Shown: positions 1 to 5,760 of the stretch, piece after piece | Layout of the letters: each line of letters begins with the position of its first letter | How positions within the stretch are numbered: position 1 is the stretch's first letter | DNA from: Stygiolobus sp037389425 | GTDB lineage: Archaea; Thermoproteota; Thermoprotei_A; Sulfolobales; Sulfolobaceae | NCBI RefSeq assembly: GCF_037389425.1 | Contig: NZ_JBBHKR010000006.1 | Coordinates: forward strand, 1 to 22,834 | Length of the DNA stretch: 22,834 bases | Direction of reading: 5' to 3' | Program-made: the position numbers and the translations under genes | The notes under the pieces: model-generated | Database searches by the model: none | Told to the model about the DNA's origin: nothing | Seen by the model: only the letters and a program-made list of their open reading frames with translations

Positions 1-31
1 TTATAACCGAATTAACACTTAAAAAATATAG

Positions 32-120
<89 letters not shown>

Positions 121-313
121 CCTACGTACTTTTAACGTAATTTTTAACGGTGTGAAATGAGAGAAATCCTAGAATTTAACGTCTCTCGATTTTTTATTTA
201 ACGTATATGTAGGATAACACATTTGACGCAAAAATTTACTAAAATTTAACGTCTAACGAGTTTTTGAGAACGTTTTATTTAACGCTTTATCTGATTATAT
301 CATCAGATAAAAA
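121..313. promoter_or_regulatory. Intergenic region with six TTTAACG repeats; possible integrase arm sites or operators
   Basis: TTTAACG occurs exactly at 131, 143, 175, 197, 245 and 278, and TTTGACG at 222. Two copies extend to AATTTAACGTCT-n2-CGA (173-189 and 243-259). The region separates the tRNA from the integrase gene. A cluster of short direct repeats beside the attachment target fits accessory (arm-type) integrase sites or an autoregulatory region. The role is inferred. Confidence 0.55.
289..308. promoter_or_regulatory. Palindrome ATCTGAT-n6-ATCAGAT at the integrase start
   Basis: Perfect 7-bp arms (289-295 and 302-308) around TATATC end 5 bp before the integrase ATG at 314. It covers the area where the TATA box and transcription start of a leaderless gene would be, so it is a good candidate operator for control of integrase expression. 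No regulator is identified. Confidence 0.5.
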
Positions 314-1558
314 ATGAACTTTGACGTTTCGCAACTTGATAACGAAACTAGACTAAAGATTTTGGAATACATTATAAAAGAAAAGAGAATTGACTATGAT
401 AAACTAGGAATTTCCAGGGTAATGTTTTGGTATTATAAGAAGGGTAAATACAAGGTACCAGATGAAGTAGTAAGTAGAGCTGTACAATTTCTAACTCCAG
501 ACGAATTGAGCAGATTTATAGTAGGAATAGACATCGAAAAAGTTGGCTATAACGAGGCAATGGCCGTAATCATAAAGGCATTAAAGGACCCAGAGTTCCG
601 GGAGCTCTTTCTAGCATTACTTCAGCGTAACTTAGGAGACTATATCCGCTCAACAAGTTACTCTTACGTTGTATCGAAAGAAGACTTAGAGCTGTTTAAG
701 AAAGTGATTTCTAAGAGGAGCAAAAACACATTTGAAGATTATTGGCGTTATATTAACCGCCTCCTAAAGGACCTAAATTACATCATTTCTCCAGATAGAA
801 CCAAAGAGTATTTGTTAGAACAAGGAGAGGAAAGTCCTCATAGAGCACGACAAATGGCAGTAGCCCTTAAGCTATTCATTAAAGAAGTGGTTAGGCCTAA
901 GGAACCTTATTTAGCCCAGATTCTCTACTCATCTTTCTCTATTCCACGTCCCAAGACTGAGTATAAGCCTGAGCCGTTATCATTAGAGCTCCTTAAGAGA
1001 ATATATAATGAAATTGAAGAGCTTGGGGCTAAGACTTATTTCCTGTTATTAGTTGAAACTGGCTTAAGGACAGGGGAACTTTTCAGTTTAAAGATAAATC
1101 AGATCGACCTTAAGCACAAGGTAATTAAGTTATTAAAAGAGTCTGAGACTAAACGAGCTTACATTACTTTTCTACATGAAAAGACTGCAAAATGGGTTGA
1201 AGAAAATTACTTACCATATAGGGAGGAATATATAAAACGTCACTGGGGTGGAGTAGCAGCAATAGGGCAGGATGTGGAAGCCTGGAAACAGAAGTTCTTC
1301 CCCATGAATGAAGATAAGATAAGGGCCGAAATCAAAACTACTATGCAAAAAGCAGGAAAAGTATTCAGACTATACGATTTGAGGGCCTTCTGGGCAAGTT
1401 ATATGATTAAGCAAGGCGTAAGCCCGATGATCGTAAACATCCTTCAAGGTAGAACTAGTCCAGGGGAATTCCGAATACTACAAGAACACTATTTGCCTTT
1501 TTCGGAAGAAGAACTCAGAGAAGTATATGAAAAATACGCACCTAAACTCCTTGAGTGA
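314..1558 (+). CDS. int: Tyrosine recombinase/integrase, unsplit pNOB8-like type
   Basis: Site-specific recombinase of 414 residues predicted to join the circular element to the tRNA gene. The catalytic domain occupies the C-terminal half: box I TGLRTGEL gives Arg252, the beta-hairpin Lys is probably Lys280, box II YDLRAFW gives Tyr354 and Arg357 (the usual His is replaced by Tyr), Arg380 lies in LQGRT at the usual His/Trp position, and the nucleophile is Tyr393 in EHYLPF. Residues about 12-70 carry an HTH-like segment (ISRVMFWYYKKGKYKVP), and 115-215 look like the helical core-binding domain. The gene is intact and separate from the tRNA, as in the Sulfolobus conjugative-plasmid integrases that stay whole on integration, unlike SSV-type integrases that are split. 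It ends tail-to-tail, overlapping the convergent small-gene operon by 17 bp. Confidence 0.92.
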   Translation: MNFDVSQLDNETRLKILEYIIKEKRIDYDKLGISRVMFWYYKKGKYKVPDEVVSRAVQFLTPDELSRFIVGIDIEKVGYNEAMAVIIKALKDPEFRELFLALLQRNLGDYIRSTSYSYVVSKEDLELFKKVISKRSKNTFEDYWRYINRLLKDLNYIISPDRTKEYLLEQGEESPHRARQMAVALKLFIKEVVRPKEPYLAQILYSSFSIPRPKTEYKPEPLSLELLKRIYNEIEELGAKTYFLLLVETGLRTGELFSLKINQIDLKHKVIKLLKESETKRAYITFLHEKTAKWVEENYLPYREEYIKRHWGGVAAIGQDVEAWKQKFFPMNEDKIRAEIKTTMQKAGKVFRLYDLRAFWASYMIKQGVSPMIVNILQGRTSPGEFRILQEHYLPFSEEELREVYEKYAPKLLE

Positions 1559-1838
1559 ACTTCTCCAAAACTAATGTAACCTGCTTATCTTTAGATATTA
1601 AGTCGTCCCAAAGATAGCCTAAACGTTTAGGTAGCTTAATCGCATACTTCTTAGAGTTAGCTTTAAAGAGCGTAACAACGCCTATCGGTATCTTCTCATT
1701 ATCTAATAATATTGTTAATTTAGCTTGTTTTGGGAGGTACTCGGTAAAGCGTTCTGGTATATATACTACATAGCCATCTTTGTGTTTGTAGATATTTAAT
1801 TTAGGAATAAGTAATTGCTGCAGCTCCATGAGCTTCAC
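1542..1838 (-). CDS. Hypothetical 98-residue protein, last gene of the small-gene operon; weak AbrB-like look
   Basis: I do not recognise a family with confidence. The protein is beta-rich and seems to hold two similar halves: residues about 14-50 (YVVYIPERFTEYLPKQAKLT) and 55-95 (YAIKLPKRLGYLWDDL, then a strand). The pattern of a strand, an IP/LP-K-R-L turn and another strand recalls SpoVT/AbrB-type DNA-binding repeats, but this is only a pattern impression. Its ATG overlaps the stop of the upstream coiled-coil gene by 4 bp (ATGA), so translation is probably coupled. Its 3' end overlaps the integrase 3' end by 17 bp on the opposite strand. Confidence 0.75.
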   Translation of the reverse strand: MKLMELQQLLIPKLNIYKHKDGYVVYIPERFTEYLPKQAKLTILLDNEKIPIGVVTLFKANSKKYAIKLPKRLGYLWDDLISKDKQVTLVLEKFTQGV

Positions 1839-2128
1839 CCCTTAAACTCCCCAGTTTCACGTAGTTTTTGTAAAACTAACTGTAAGTGTCTAGTTTGAGC
1901 GTTATAGTCTTTGATCTGTATTGCGATCTCAATCGCCCTCATTAATATATTATTCATTCTCTTTAATTTTAGGTTCTCGTCTTTTAATGAAATGTTCTCT
2001 TTCTGCAATCTTTCATTCTCTCTTTCTAACTTTTGCAGCTTCCTCTCTAAAGCCGCTATAGTATTCAATGCTTTACTATACTGAATTTGCAGCTCTTCGT
2101 TTTCTTTAATGATCTCACTAACTGTCAT
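1835..2128 (-). CDS. Small coiled-coil protein (97 aa)
   Basis: Residues about 5-75 form one long predicted coiled coil with heptad leucines and charged e/g positions (KLQKLERENERLQKENISL and so on), followed by a short helix and the tail RETGEFKG. It probably dimerises and may act with the neighbouring DNA-binding proteins, but nothing shows its partner. The tail is encoded by a one-mismatch copy of the TAAACTGGGGAGTTTA motif (1843-1858), read in the frame giving TGEF. The gene overlaps both neighbours by 4 bp, which indicates operon expression from the promoter near 4265. Confidence 0.8.
   Translation of the reverse strand: MTVSEIIKENEELQIQYSKALNTIAALERKLQKLERENERLQKENISLKDENLKLKRMNNILMRAIEIAIQIKDYNAQTRHLQLVLQKLRETGEFKG
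1843..1858 (-). repeat. TAAACTGGGGAGTTTA-type motif, one mismatch, inside a gene
   Basis: Minus orientation (CCCC on plus). Encodes TGEF at the end of the coiled-coil protein. Confidence 0.85.
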
Positions 2129-2337
2129 AGCTCCTGCACCCTAACGTTGTTTTTGTGATTCTCTCCAATAGAAATAGAATTCTTTCTGTAAACCCTTCCC
2201 CTGGGATATATGCAGTTGCTCAAGTAGAATTTAATAGCATCCCTAATCACTTCGCTCCTAACTAACCTATTGTTAGCACAATAAAGATCTAACTTTCTAA
2301 GCAGCTCTTCGTCTAATTTGAATGTTACAACCCTCAT
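2125..2337 (-). CDS. Ribbon-helix-helix (CopG/Arc-type) DNA-binding protein
   Basis: Seventy residues. The N-terminal 40 match the RHH plan: strand MRVVTFKLDEELLRKLD, helix, turn RLVRSE, then helix VIRDAIKFYLSN. The beta strand would dimerise and enter the DNA major groove. The C-terminal 28 residues are basic/polar and look disordered. Small RHH proteins in archaeal plasmids commonly control replication-gene copy number. This one sits in the small-gene operon, starting 4 bp after the preceding 59-residue gene and overlapping the next by 4 bp. The target site is not known; the repeats near the operon promoter are candidates. Confidence 0.85.
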   Translation of the reverse strand: MRVVTFKLDEELLRKLDLYCANNRLVRSEVIRDAIKFYLSNCIYPRGRVYRKNSISIGENHKNNVRVQEL

Positions 2338-2341
2338 TGAC

Positions 2342-2521
2342 TCACCCCTTTGTCACCTTCACGATATAATTATTCAATTCTTGAGAAAGCAAATCTGTTA
2401 GACGTTTAGCGTCAAGAAGAATCTCTAATATTTCTTTCTCGTCAGTCACATTGTCGTCAATAATGTCATCTAATATATTTTCTATAGATTGTGCAATCCT
2501 ATACATAGTCCTTACGTTCAC
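2342..2521 (-). CDS. Very small helical protein (59 aa), overlooked because of length and GTG start
   Basis: A GTG at 2521-2519 directly follows the TGA of the upstream gene (2524-2522) and opens a 59-codon frame that stops 4 bp before the RHH gene. It begins MNVRTMYRIAQSIENILDDI and is predicted all-helical with an acidic middle (DDIIDDNVTDEKE). A ribosome site GGTGAGGAG lies in the 3' end of the upstream gene, about 5 nt from the GTG. An internal ATG at 2506 is an alternative start (54 residues). The frame fills the only gap in an otherwise continuous operon, which is the main reason to believe it. Function unknown. Confidence 0.7.
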   Translation of the reverse strand: MNVRTMYRIAQSIENILDDIIDDNVTDEKEILEILLDAKRLTDLLSQELNNYIVKVTKG

Positions 2522-2788
2522 TCACTCCTCACCCTTCTGTAATTCCGATATGAACTTTAGAACGTCATTTAACGTAACTTTCGGTATAGAACAATGCCCA
2601 AATATCCCAAAGTCCAGCATTGCCGACCTCTCTGGGTCTTCCACTTCTAGCTCTTTCTTCTGTGCTACACACCATTCAAACTCTGCCTTATCGACTACTT
2701 CTGTCCATTCAATTCCGGTGTCCTCGTCTCTGACATAGATGTACACTTTACCGTCTCTTTCCTTCTTTTTTATCATCTTACTCCTCAC
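2522..2788 (-). CDS. Hypothetical acidic protein (88 aa)
   Basis: No family recognised. Residues 1-10 are basic (MRSKMIKKKE), a beta-rich segment follows (GKVYIYVRDEDTGIEWTEVV), then a helical acidic part with Cys40 and Cys66 (numbering approximate). It overlaps the upstream 95-residue gene by 11 bp and abuts the downstream GTG-started gene. The C-terminus KGEE is encoded by the GGTGAGGAG that serves as ribosome site for the next gene. It probably belongs to the accessory/regulatory cargo of the operon. Confidence 0.75.
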   Translation of the reverse strand: MRSKMIKKKERDGKVYIYVRDEDTGIEWTEVVDKAEFEWCVAQKKELEVEDPERSAMLDFGIFGHCSIPKVTLNDVLKFISELQKGEE

Positions 2789-3065
2789 CCTCCTCTTCCT
2801 CTTCTAAGAACGTCTGTATTGTCTTGTTCTCAAAGAAGATATGACCAATTCCAGGGATCCATAGTGTGAGGTCGTTATTCTCATTAAAAGCAGCATAGAA
2901 TGGAATGTGTTTCCTGCCTATCCTCAGAAATCCCTTCAATACCTTTCTATCTCTGACCGCCCACACTACCTTAAGTTCTTCTCTATTTACCAACATCTGG
3001 CTGTTAGAATTGATAAATTCTTCGAATCTAGCAAATATCTTATCTATAATTTCCTTCTCACTCAT
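2778..3065 (-). CDS. Hypothetical protein (95 aa)
   Basis: No family recognised. An N-terminal helix (SEKEIIDKIFARFEEFINSN) precedes a beta-rich core (ELKVVWAVRDRKVLKG, HIPFYAAF, LTLWIPGIGHIFFEN) and a very acidic tail (LEEEEEGEE). The tail codons contain GAGGAGGGTGAGGAG, which is also the ribosome site for the next gene; this explains the acid run without requiring a function for it. It overlaps its upstream neighbour by 8 bp and its downstream neighbour by 11 bp. A small beta protein beside an anti-CRISPR homologue could be another host-interaction factor, but that is a guess from position only. Confidence 0.75.
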   Translation of the reverse strand: MSEKEIIDKIFARFEEFINSNSQMLVNREELKVVWAVRDRKVLKGFLRIGRKHIPFYAAFNENNDLTLWIPGIGHIFFENKTIQTFLEEEEEGEE

Positions 3066-3555
3066 TCTTCCTCACCTTTAGACACCAGAGATCGAGATTG
3101 ATCCCCAATGGGTCCTCTTCTTCTCTTACTTCAGCTTCTACTCCTATCTCATCTAACCTTCTAAGAGCCTCTACCCTAGAATAATAACATTCTTCATATC
3201 CCTTTTCCTTCATCCAATTAATGAAGTATTTCTCTTCATCTAGATTTTGCGGTAAACTCCCCAGTTTATCGTCAGATTTTGATACCATTTGTCTAAAACT
3301 TCTCAATAGCGTAGAATCTCTTTTCTCTTCAATTAATTGTAACTGCTTTTCATAATAGCGTAATTTTGTTCCAACTTCTGCTTCATCATACTCCATTTTA
3401 TTATTTAAGTAGAATTCTAAACTCCCTATTACTTCTTTCAATTCTCTGTGAATCCTTATTGCAGCTCTATCAACACTAACCAATCTCTGTGCTTTGTATG
3501 CTAATGCATACGCTTTTTCTAAGTGTTGTTGTAAAGTAGAAGTAGTTTCAGTCAT
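3058..3555 (-). CDS. Hypothetical helical protein (165 aa)
   Basis: No family recognised. Residues 1-95 are predicted helical (LEKAYALAYKAQRLVSVDRA, then coiled-coil-like segments to about 90). Residues about 93-102 (SDDKLGSLPQ) are encoded by a perfect copy of TAAACTGGGGAGTTTA (3253-3268). Residues 105-165 form a smaller alpha/beta part with two Cys residues in EECYYS and DLWCLKV. The motif lies exactly at the apparent boundary between the two halves, which could mean the gene was assembled or re-joined there. It overlaps the AcrIII-1-like gene by 4 bp (ATGA). Confidence 0.75.
   Translation of the reverse strand: MTETTSTLQQHLEKAYALAYKAQRLVSVDRAAIRIHRELKEVIGSLEFYLNNKMEYDEAEVGTKLRYYEKQLQLIEEKRDSTLLRSFRQMVSKSDDKLGSLPQNLDEEKYFINWMKEKGYEECYYSRVEALRRLDEIGVEAEVREEEDPLGINLDLWCLKVRKNE
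3253..3268 (-). repeat. TAAACTGGGGAGTTTA motif, perfect, inside a gene
   Basis: Encodes KLGSL in the 165-aa protein, at the apparent boundary of its two halves. Confidence 0.9.
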
Positions 3556-3911
3556 TCCTCCTCCACCTCAGCCTTTACGAATTTTATTTTCCCCTGATCT
3601 AGGAATTGCTTTATCTCATCCTCTTTTAGTACACGCCCTTCCTCTAGCCTCATAGTTAGAATTAGTGCTACTATTATATCCCCCGCATTTGCAGTTATAC
3701 TTATTCTATTCTCTTTCAGCTGTGTAGAACACATTGTGTTTACCAAATCGACAGTAGCCTTATGGCCAACAGCATTAATCAGATCCTTAGCATTCTTTAT
3801 TGTTTCGCAGAATTCCTTATTGTCGATTTCTTCAAATTTTACTGTAACTTGTCTATGTTTCTGTAACTTTAGCATGCTAGGACTGAAAGAATTAGTTAAG
3901 AAGACAGTCAT
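3552..3911 (-). CDS. AcrIII-1/DUF1874 family ring nuclease (predicted anti-CRISPR)
   Basis: 119 residues, the size of the DUF1874 family. From memory, the SIRV1 gp29 protein of this family degrades cyclic tetra-adenylate and so disarms type III CRISPR signalling. Matching features are the N-terminus VFLTNSFSPSML (family: VYLANAFSINML), INAVGH with the presumed catalytic His50, the segment LVNTMCSTQLKENRI, and MRLEEGRVLKEDEI containing Arg88 and Glu91. These align with His47, Arg85 and Glu88 of the viral enzyme at a constant offset of three. It is the second gene of the nine-gene operon, so it should be made as soon as the operon is expressed, which suits early protection on entering a new host. 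Host-encoded members of the family also exist, but the plasmid setting favours a counter-defence role. Confidence 0.88.
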   Translation of the reverse strand: MTVFLTNSFSPSMLKLQKHRQVTVKFEEIDNKEFCETIKNAKDLINAVGHKATVDLVNTMCSTQLKENRISITANAGDIIVALILTMRLEEGRVLKEDEIKQFLDQGKIKFVKAEVEEE

Positions 3912-4240
3912 TCCTCCTCAGCCTCCTCCATTTTCTCTATAATCTCTAATGCCTTCTTTGCCTTTGCCTTTACCCTTTCAATTACCCACCTTCTTGCTTC
4001 CTTGTTGGCTTCCGCAACTTCTAATATTCTTTCATCTGCTGGAGCGTATCCGTTTAGAAACTTATAGAATGCTGTTTTACTTAACCTCCTTTCTTCGACC
4101 ATTTTCTCAAAATCTTCTCTGAATTCCTTTACGAATGCTATCTTATCTTCTCTGTCCAGTAAACTAATTAAAAAAAGAAGATCTTTCTCCCCGTCAACCG
4201 GGGAGTTTTTTGAAGTTGTGACCAAACTCATTTTCTTCAT
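3908..4240 (-). CDS. Helix-turn-helix protein, first gene of the small-gene operon (110 aa)
   Basis: Predicted all-helical. Residues about 50-80 form an HTH-like unit (RRLSKTAFYKFLNGYAPADE), followed by a basic, then Glu-rich helix. This HTH segment resembles the N-terminal segment of the integrase (ISRVMFWYYKKGKYKVP followed by DEVV), suggesting the same small DNA-binding fold. As the leader gene behind a promoter with duplicated operators it is a plausible autoregulator. The start ATG at 4240 lies about 27 bp from a TATA box at 4262-4270 (minus strand), so the mRNA is probably leaderless. The tail AEEE overlaps the ribosome site and ATGA start of the AcrIII-1-like gene. Confidence 0.8.
   Translation of the reverse strand: MKKMSLVTTSKNSPVDGEKDLLFLISLLDREDKIAFVKEFREDFEKMVEERRLSKTAFYKFLNGYAPADERILEVAEANKEARRWVIERVKAKAKKALEIIEKMEEAEEE
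4194..4209 (+). repeat. Degenerate TAAACTGGGGAGTTTA motif (three mismatches)
   Basis: TCAACCGGGGAGTTTT near the start of the 110-aa gene; the overlapping CTCCCCG-TCAAC-CGGGGAG can form a 7-bp hairpin. May be a decayed copy or chance. Confidence 0.4.
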
Positions 4241-4241
4241 T

Positions 4242-4297
4242 CTACATAGTATGCGGAGAGATATTTAAACTTTTGCATTCAACATAGAGTGCAGAGA
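4242..4297 (-). promoter_or_regulatory. Promoter of the small-gene operon with TATA box between two operator copies
   Basis: Read in the gene direction, TCTGCACTCTATGTTG (from 4295), TATA-like GTTTAAATAT (4270-4261) and TCCGCATACTATGTAG (from 4257) follow each other. The two flanking elements are 38 bp apart and share the pattern TCyGCA-n2-CTATG-tnG. The same arrangement occurs at 4681-4732 upstream of the winged-helix gene at 4734. One repressor bound to both sites would cover the TATA box and start. Confidence 0.65.
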
Positions 4298-4314
4298 ATC
4301 TCAAATAAAAAATG

Positions 4315-4617
4315 TTATTTACCAATCTCTTTTAGAGTATCGTTTAATTCTAATAATTTTTCAACTACAGCCCTGCCAGTCTCCGTTAACTTCACTACCT
4401 TCTTAGCAGTTCCTACTGAAGTTTTTTCTTCTCTCACCACTATTAACCCATTCTCTTCTAGAATCGGTATCCATTTCTGGATTGTATGCCAACTCATTTG
4501 ACTAATTTTTACCAGATCCATTAAGGACCCCTCACCCATCATGTTAATATATAATAATATTTGCATAGGAGTTGACAAAATATCGAGAAGCTTTTTATTT
4601 ATAACAAGTTCACTCAT
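4315..4617 (-). CDS. Winged-helix transcriptional regulator (100 aa)
   Basis: A MarR/ArsR-like winged helix: helix 1-2 (LLDILSTPMQILLYINMMGE), HTH (SLMDLVKISQMSWHTIQKWI), wing (GLIVVREEKTSVGTAKKVVK) and a C-terminal dimerisation helix (TETGRAVVEKLLELND). Length is complete for a one-domain regulator. It is transcribed divergently from another winged-helix gene at 4734, and the 116-bp gap between them holds operator-like repeats, a common layout for mutual or self regulation. It lies downstream of nothing on its strand and is separated by 74 bp from the small-gene operon, so it probably has its own promoter. Confidence 0.85.
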   Translation of the reverse strand: MSELVINKKLLDILSTPMQILLYINMMGEGSLMDLVKISQMSWHTIQKWIPILEENGLIVVREEKTSVGTAKKVVKLTETGRAVVEKLLELNDTLKEIGK

Positions 4618-4680
4618 TCTGCTCTCACTACATAATTTAGAGAGTAGAATTTTAACAGTTTCGCTTACCAGTCCCTCTAT

Positions 4681-4733
4681 TCTGCAGTCTACACAGAAAG
4701 CAAATTTTTAATATTATCTGCACACAGTATAGA
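4681..4733 (+). promoter_or_regulatory. Promoter of the 4734 operon with TATA box between two operator copies
   Basis: TCTGCAGTCTACACAG (4681-4696), the TATA-like TTTTTAATATT (4705-4715) and TCTGCACACAGTATAG (4717-4732) lie in tandem, the operator starts being 36 bp apart. The arrangement, orientation and spacing repeat the small-gene operon promoter (4297-4242). The TATA centre is about 27 bp from the ATG at 4737, so the transcript is probably leaderless. Confidence 0.65.
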
Positions 4734-5018
4734 GTGATGAAAGTCTATCCTATCAACGCTAAATACAAGGTACTTATAGTGTTATTGAAACTAGGAGGAA
4801 GCGGAAAGTATAGTGATATAGACAGAATGATGCGTAATTCTAACTTACGCTTCTTCATAGAACAATTAAGACAAGAAGGTTTTATTGAAGACAGATATGA
4901 GGGAAATAAACATATAATAAAGTTAACAGAGGATGGAGAAAAACTCGCTAAGAGATTAATGGAAGCTGAAGAGTTCGTAATGATGAAAATAGCTCAAGCG
5001 AGAGGCAAGATTCAATGA
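4734..5018 (+). CDS. Winged-helix transcriptional regulator (94 aa)
   Basis: Compact winged helix: helix 1 (AKYKVLIVLLKLGG), HTH (KYSDIDRMMRNSNLRFFIEQ), wing (GFIEDRYEGNKHIIKLTEDG) and a long C-terminal helix (EKLAKRLMEAEEFVMMKIAQ). It resembles PadR/MarR-like archaeal plasmid regulators in size and plan. GTG at 4734 and ATG at 4737 are both possible starts; the ATG is better placed relative to the TATA box. It is the first gene of a plus-strand operon: its TGA overlaps the ATG of a 35-codon membrane protein. Operators in its own promoter match those of the opposite small-gene operon, so one regulator probably coordinates both. Confidence 0.85.
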   Translation: MMKVYPINAKYKVLIVLLKLGGSGKYSDIDRMMRNSNLRFFIEQLRQEGFIEDRYEGNKHIIKLTEDGEKLAKRLMEAEEFVMMKIAQARGKIQ

Positions 5019-5122
5019 AATCCTTCTTTTTCATTATTTTTATTATAGTTATTCTCTTCTTCATCATCTTACAATTAGAATTCTCTATATCAGAAGAGAG
5101 TAAACTGGGGGGTTTACCATGA
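5015..5122 (+). CDS. 35-residue single-pass membrane microprotein
   Basis: A 35-codon frame beginning MKSFFFIIFIIVILFFIILQ lies between the winged-helix gene and the 207-residue gene. It overlaps both by ATGA (5015-5018 and 5119-5122), the typical sign of translational coupling. Residues 3-20 are a strongly hydrophobic membrane helix, followed by a short polar tail ending KLGGLP. The tail is encoded by a one-mismatch copy of the TAAACTGGGGAGTTTA motif (5101-5116). Two perfect ATGA junctions and a sensible membrane protein make chance unlikely. Function unknown; it may be a small membrane tether or modulator. Confidence 0.65.
   Translation: MKSFFFIIFIIVILFFIILQLEFSISEESKLGGLP
5101..5116 (+). 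repeat. TAAACTGGGGAGTTTA-type motif, one mismatch (GGGGGG centre)
   Basis: Encodes the end of the 35-aa microprotein and finishes 2 bp before the ATG of the 207-aa gene. Confidence 0.85.
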
Positions 5123-5742
5123 TTGTCGGTATCGGGAAAGGTCCTTTGTCGTATTTCGTGTGGAAGTATATGAGTGAGTATGTCTGTAACCCGCTTTACC
5201 CTTACCCCCTTTTTTATGACGCTAAAGGAGACCTTTTAACGAGTAAGTTGGCTTACATAGGTTATTTGAGGAAACTACAAGTTAAGAGGAATGAAGTTAG
5301 GATAGCAGTATATCCCGATTACGTTTTACCGCATAAAGCCCGTGTAAATTTATCGCCTTTAAAATCGATTGAGTTTGTAGTTCCCATTCACTCGTTAGAA
5401 AACGACATGGTAATAGTTGAAGAGTTGAAGAGTTTGGGCTTTAAGGTTTATTATGGTTATGCATCAGATTCCCGCTATAGGTCCTATACACTTAACGATT
5501 TCCTTAAAGCAGTAAAAGGAAGGAAGTGGTATTTGGGTGTTTCAACAAGACATGAACTTGAAGAGGCTTTACGCTATGATTTTGATGGAGTTGATATAAC
5601 TGGTTACGTACTTGGAAAGAACGAAGATCGCAAAAACGCGTTAAAGCTACGCAGAATGCTCACAGATTTTCTAAAACAAGTAAGCAAGCCCCGTAGGCAA
5701 AGTAGTATTCTAGAATTTTTTCCGTTAAACTGGGGAGTTTAA
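5119..5742 (+). CDS. Uncharacterised 207-aa protein, possibly TIM-barrel-like
   Basis: No confident family. The middle and end suggest alternating beta/alpha units as in a partial TIM barrel: strand IAVYPDYVLP, FVVPIHSLENDMVIVEELKS, FKVYYGYASDSRY, KWYLGVSTRHELEEALRYDF, DGVDITGYVLG. The last elements (WYLGV and FDGVDIT) recall virus-encoded tRNA-guanine-transglycosylase-like/DpdA-like proteins, but I cannot see a complete zinc site or catalytic set. The C-terminus is basic and ends LNWGV, encoded by a perfect TAAACTGGGGAGTTTA copy (5726-5741) that also supplies the stop. A second copy (5101-5116) ends just before the ATG, so the gene is bracketed by the motif like a cassette. It is coupled to the microprotein gene by ATGA. 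Confidence 0.8.
   Translation: MIVGIGKGPLSYFVWKYMSEYVCNPLYPYPLFYDAKGDLLTSKLAYIGYLRKLQVKRNEVRIAVYPDYVLPHKARVNLSPLKSIEFVVPIHSLENDMVIVEELKSLGFKVYYGYASDSRYRSYTLNDFLKAVKGRKWYLGVSTRHELEEALRYDFDGVDITGYVLGKNEDRKNALKLRRMLTDFLKQVSKPRRQSSILEFFPLNWGV
5726..5741 (+). repeat. TAAACTGGGGAGTTTA motif, perfect, at a gene end
   Basis: Encodes the C-terminus NWGV and part of the stop of the 207-aa gene. Same orientation as 5101-5116. Confidence 0.9.
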
Positions 5743-5760
5743 TTCTAAGAGGTGATGATG

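Noticed and set aside
314..1558. SSV-type integrase split by integration
   Set aside because: The gene is complete from HTH to catalytic Tyr393 and separated from the tRNA, so it is not a split fragment.
2451..2738. Plus-strand frame of 95 codons opposite the small-gene operon
   Set aside because: Ser/Thr-rich shadow of the 88-aa gene on the other strand, with no start signals.
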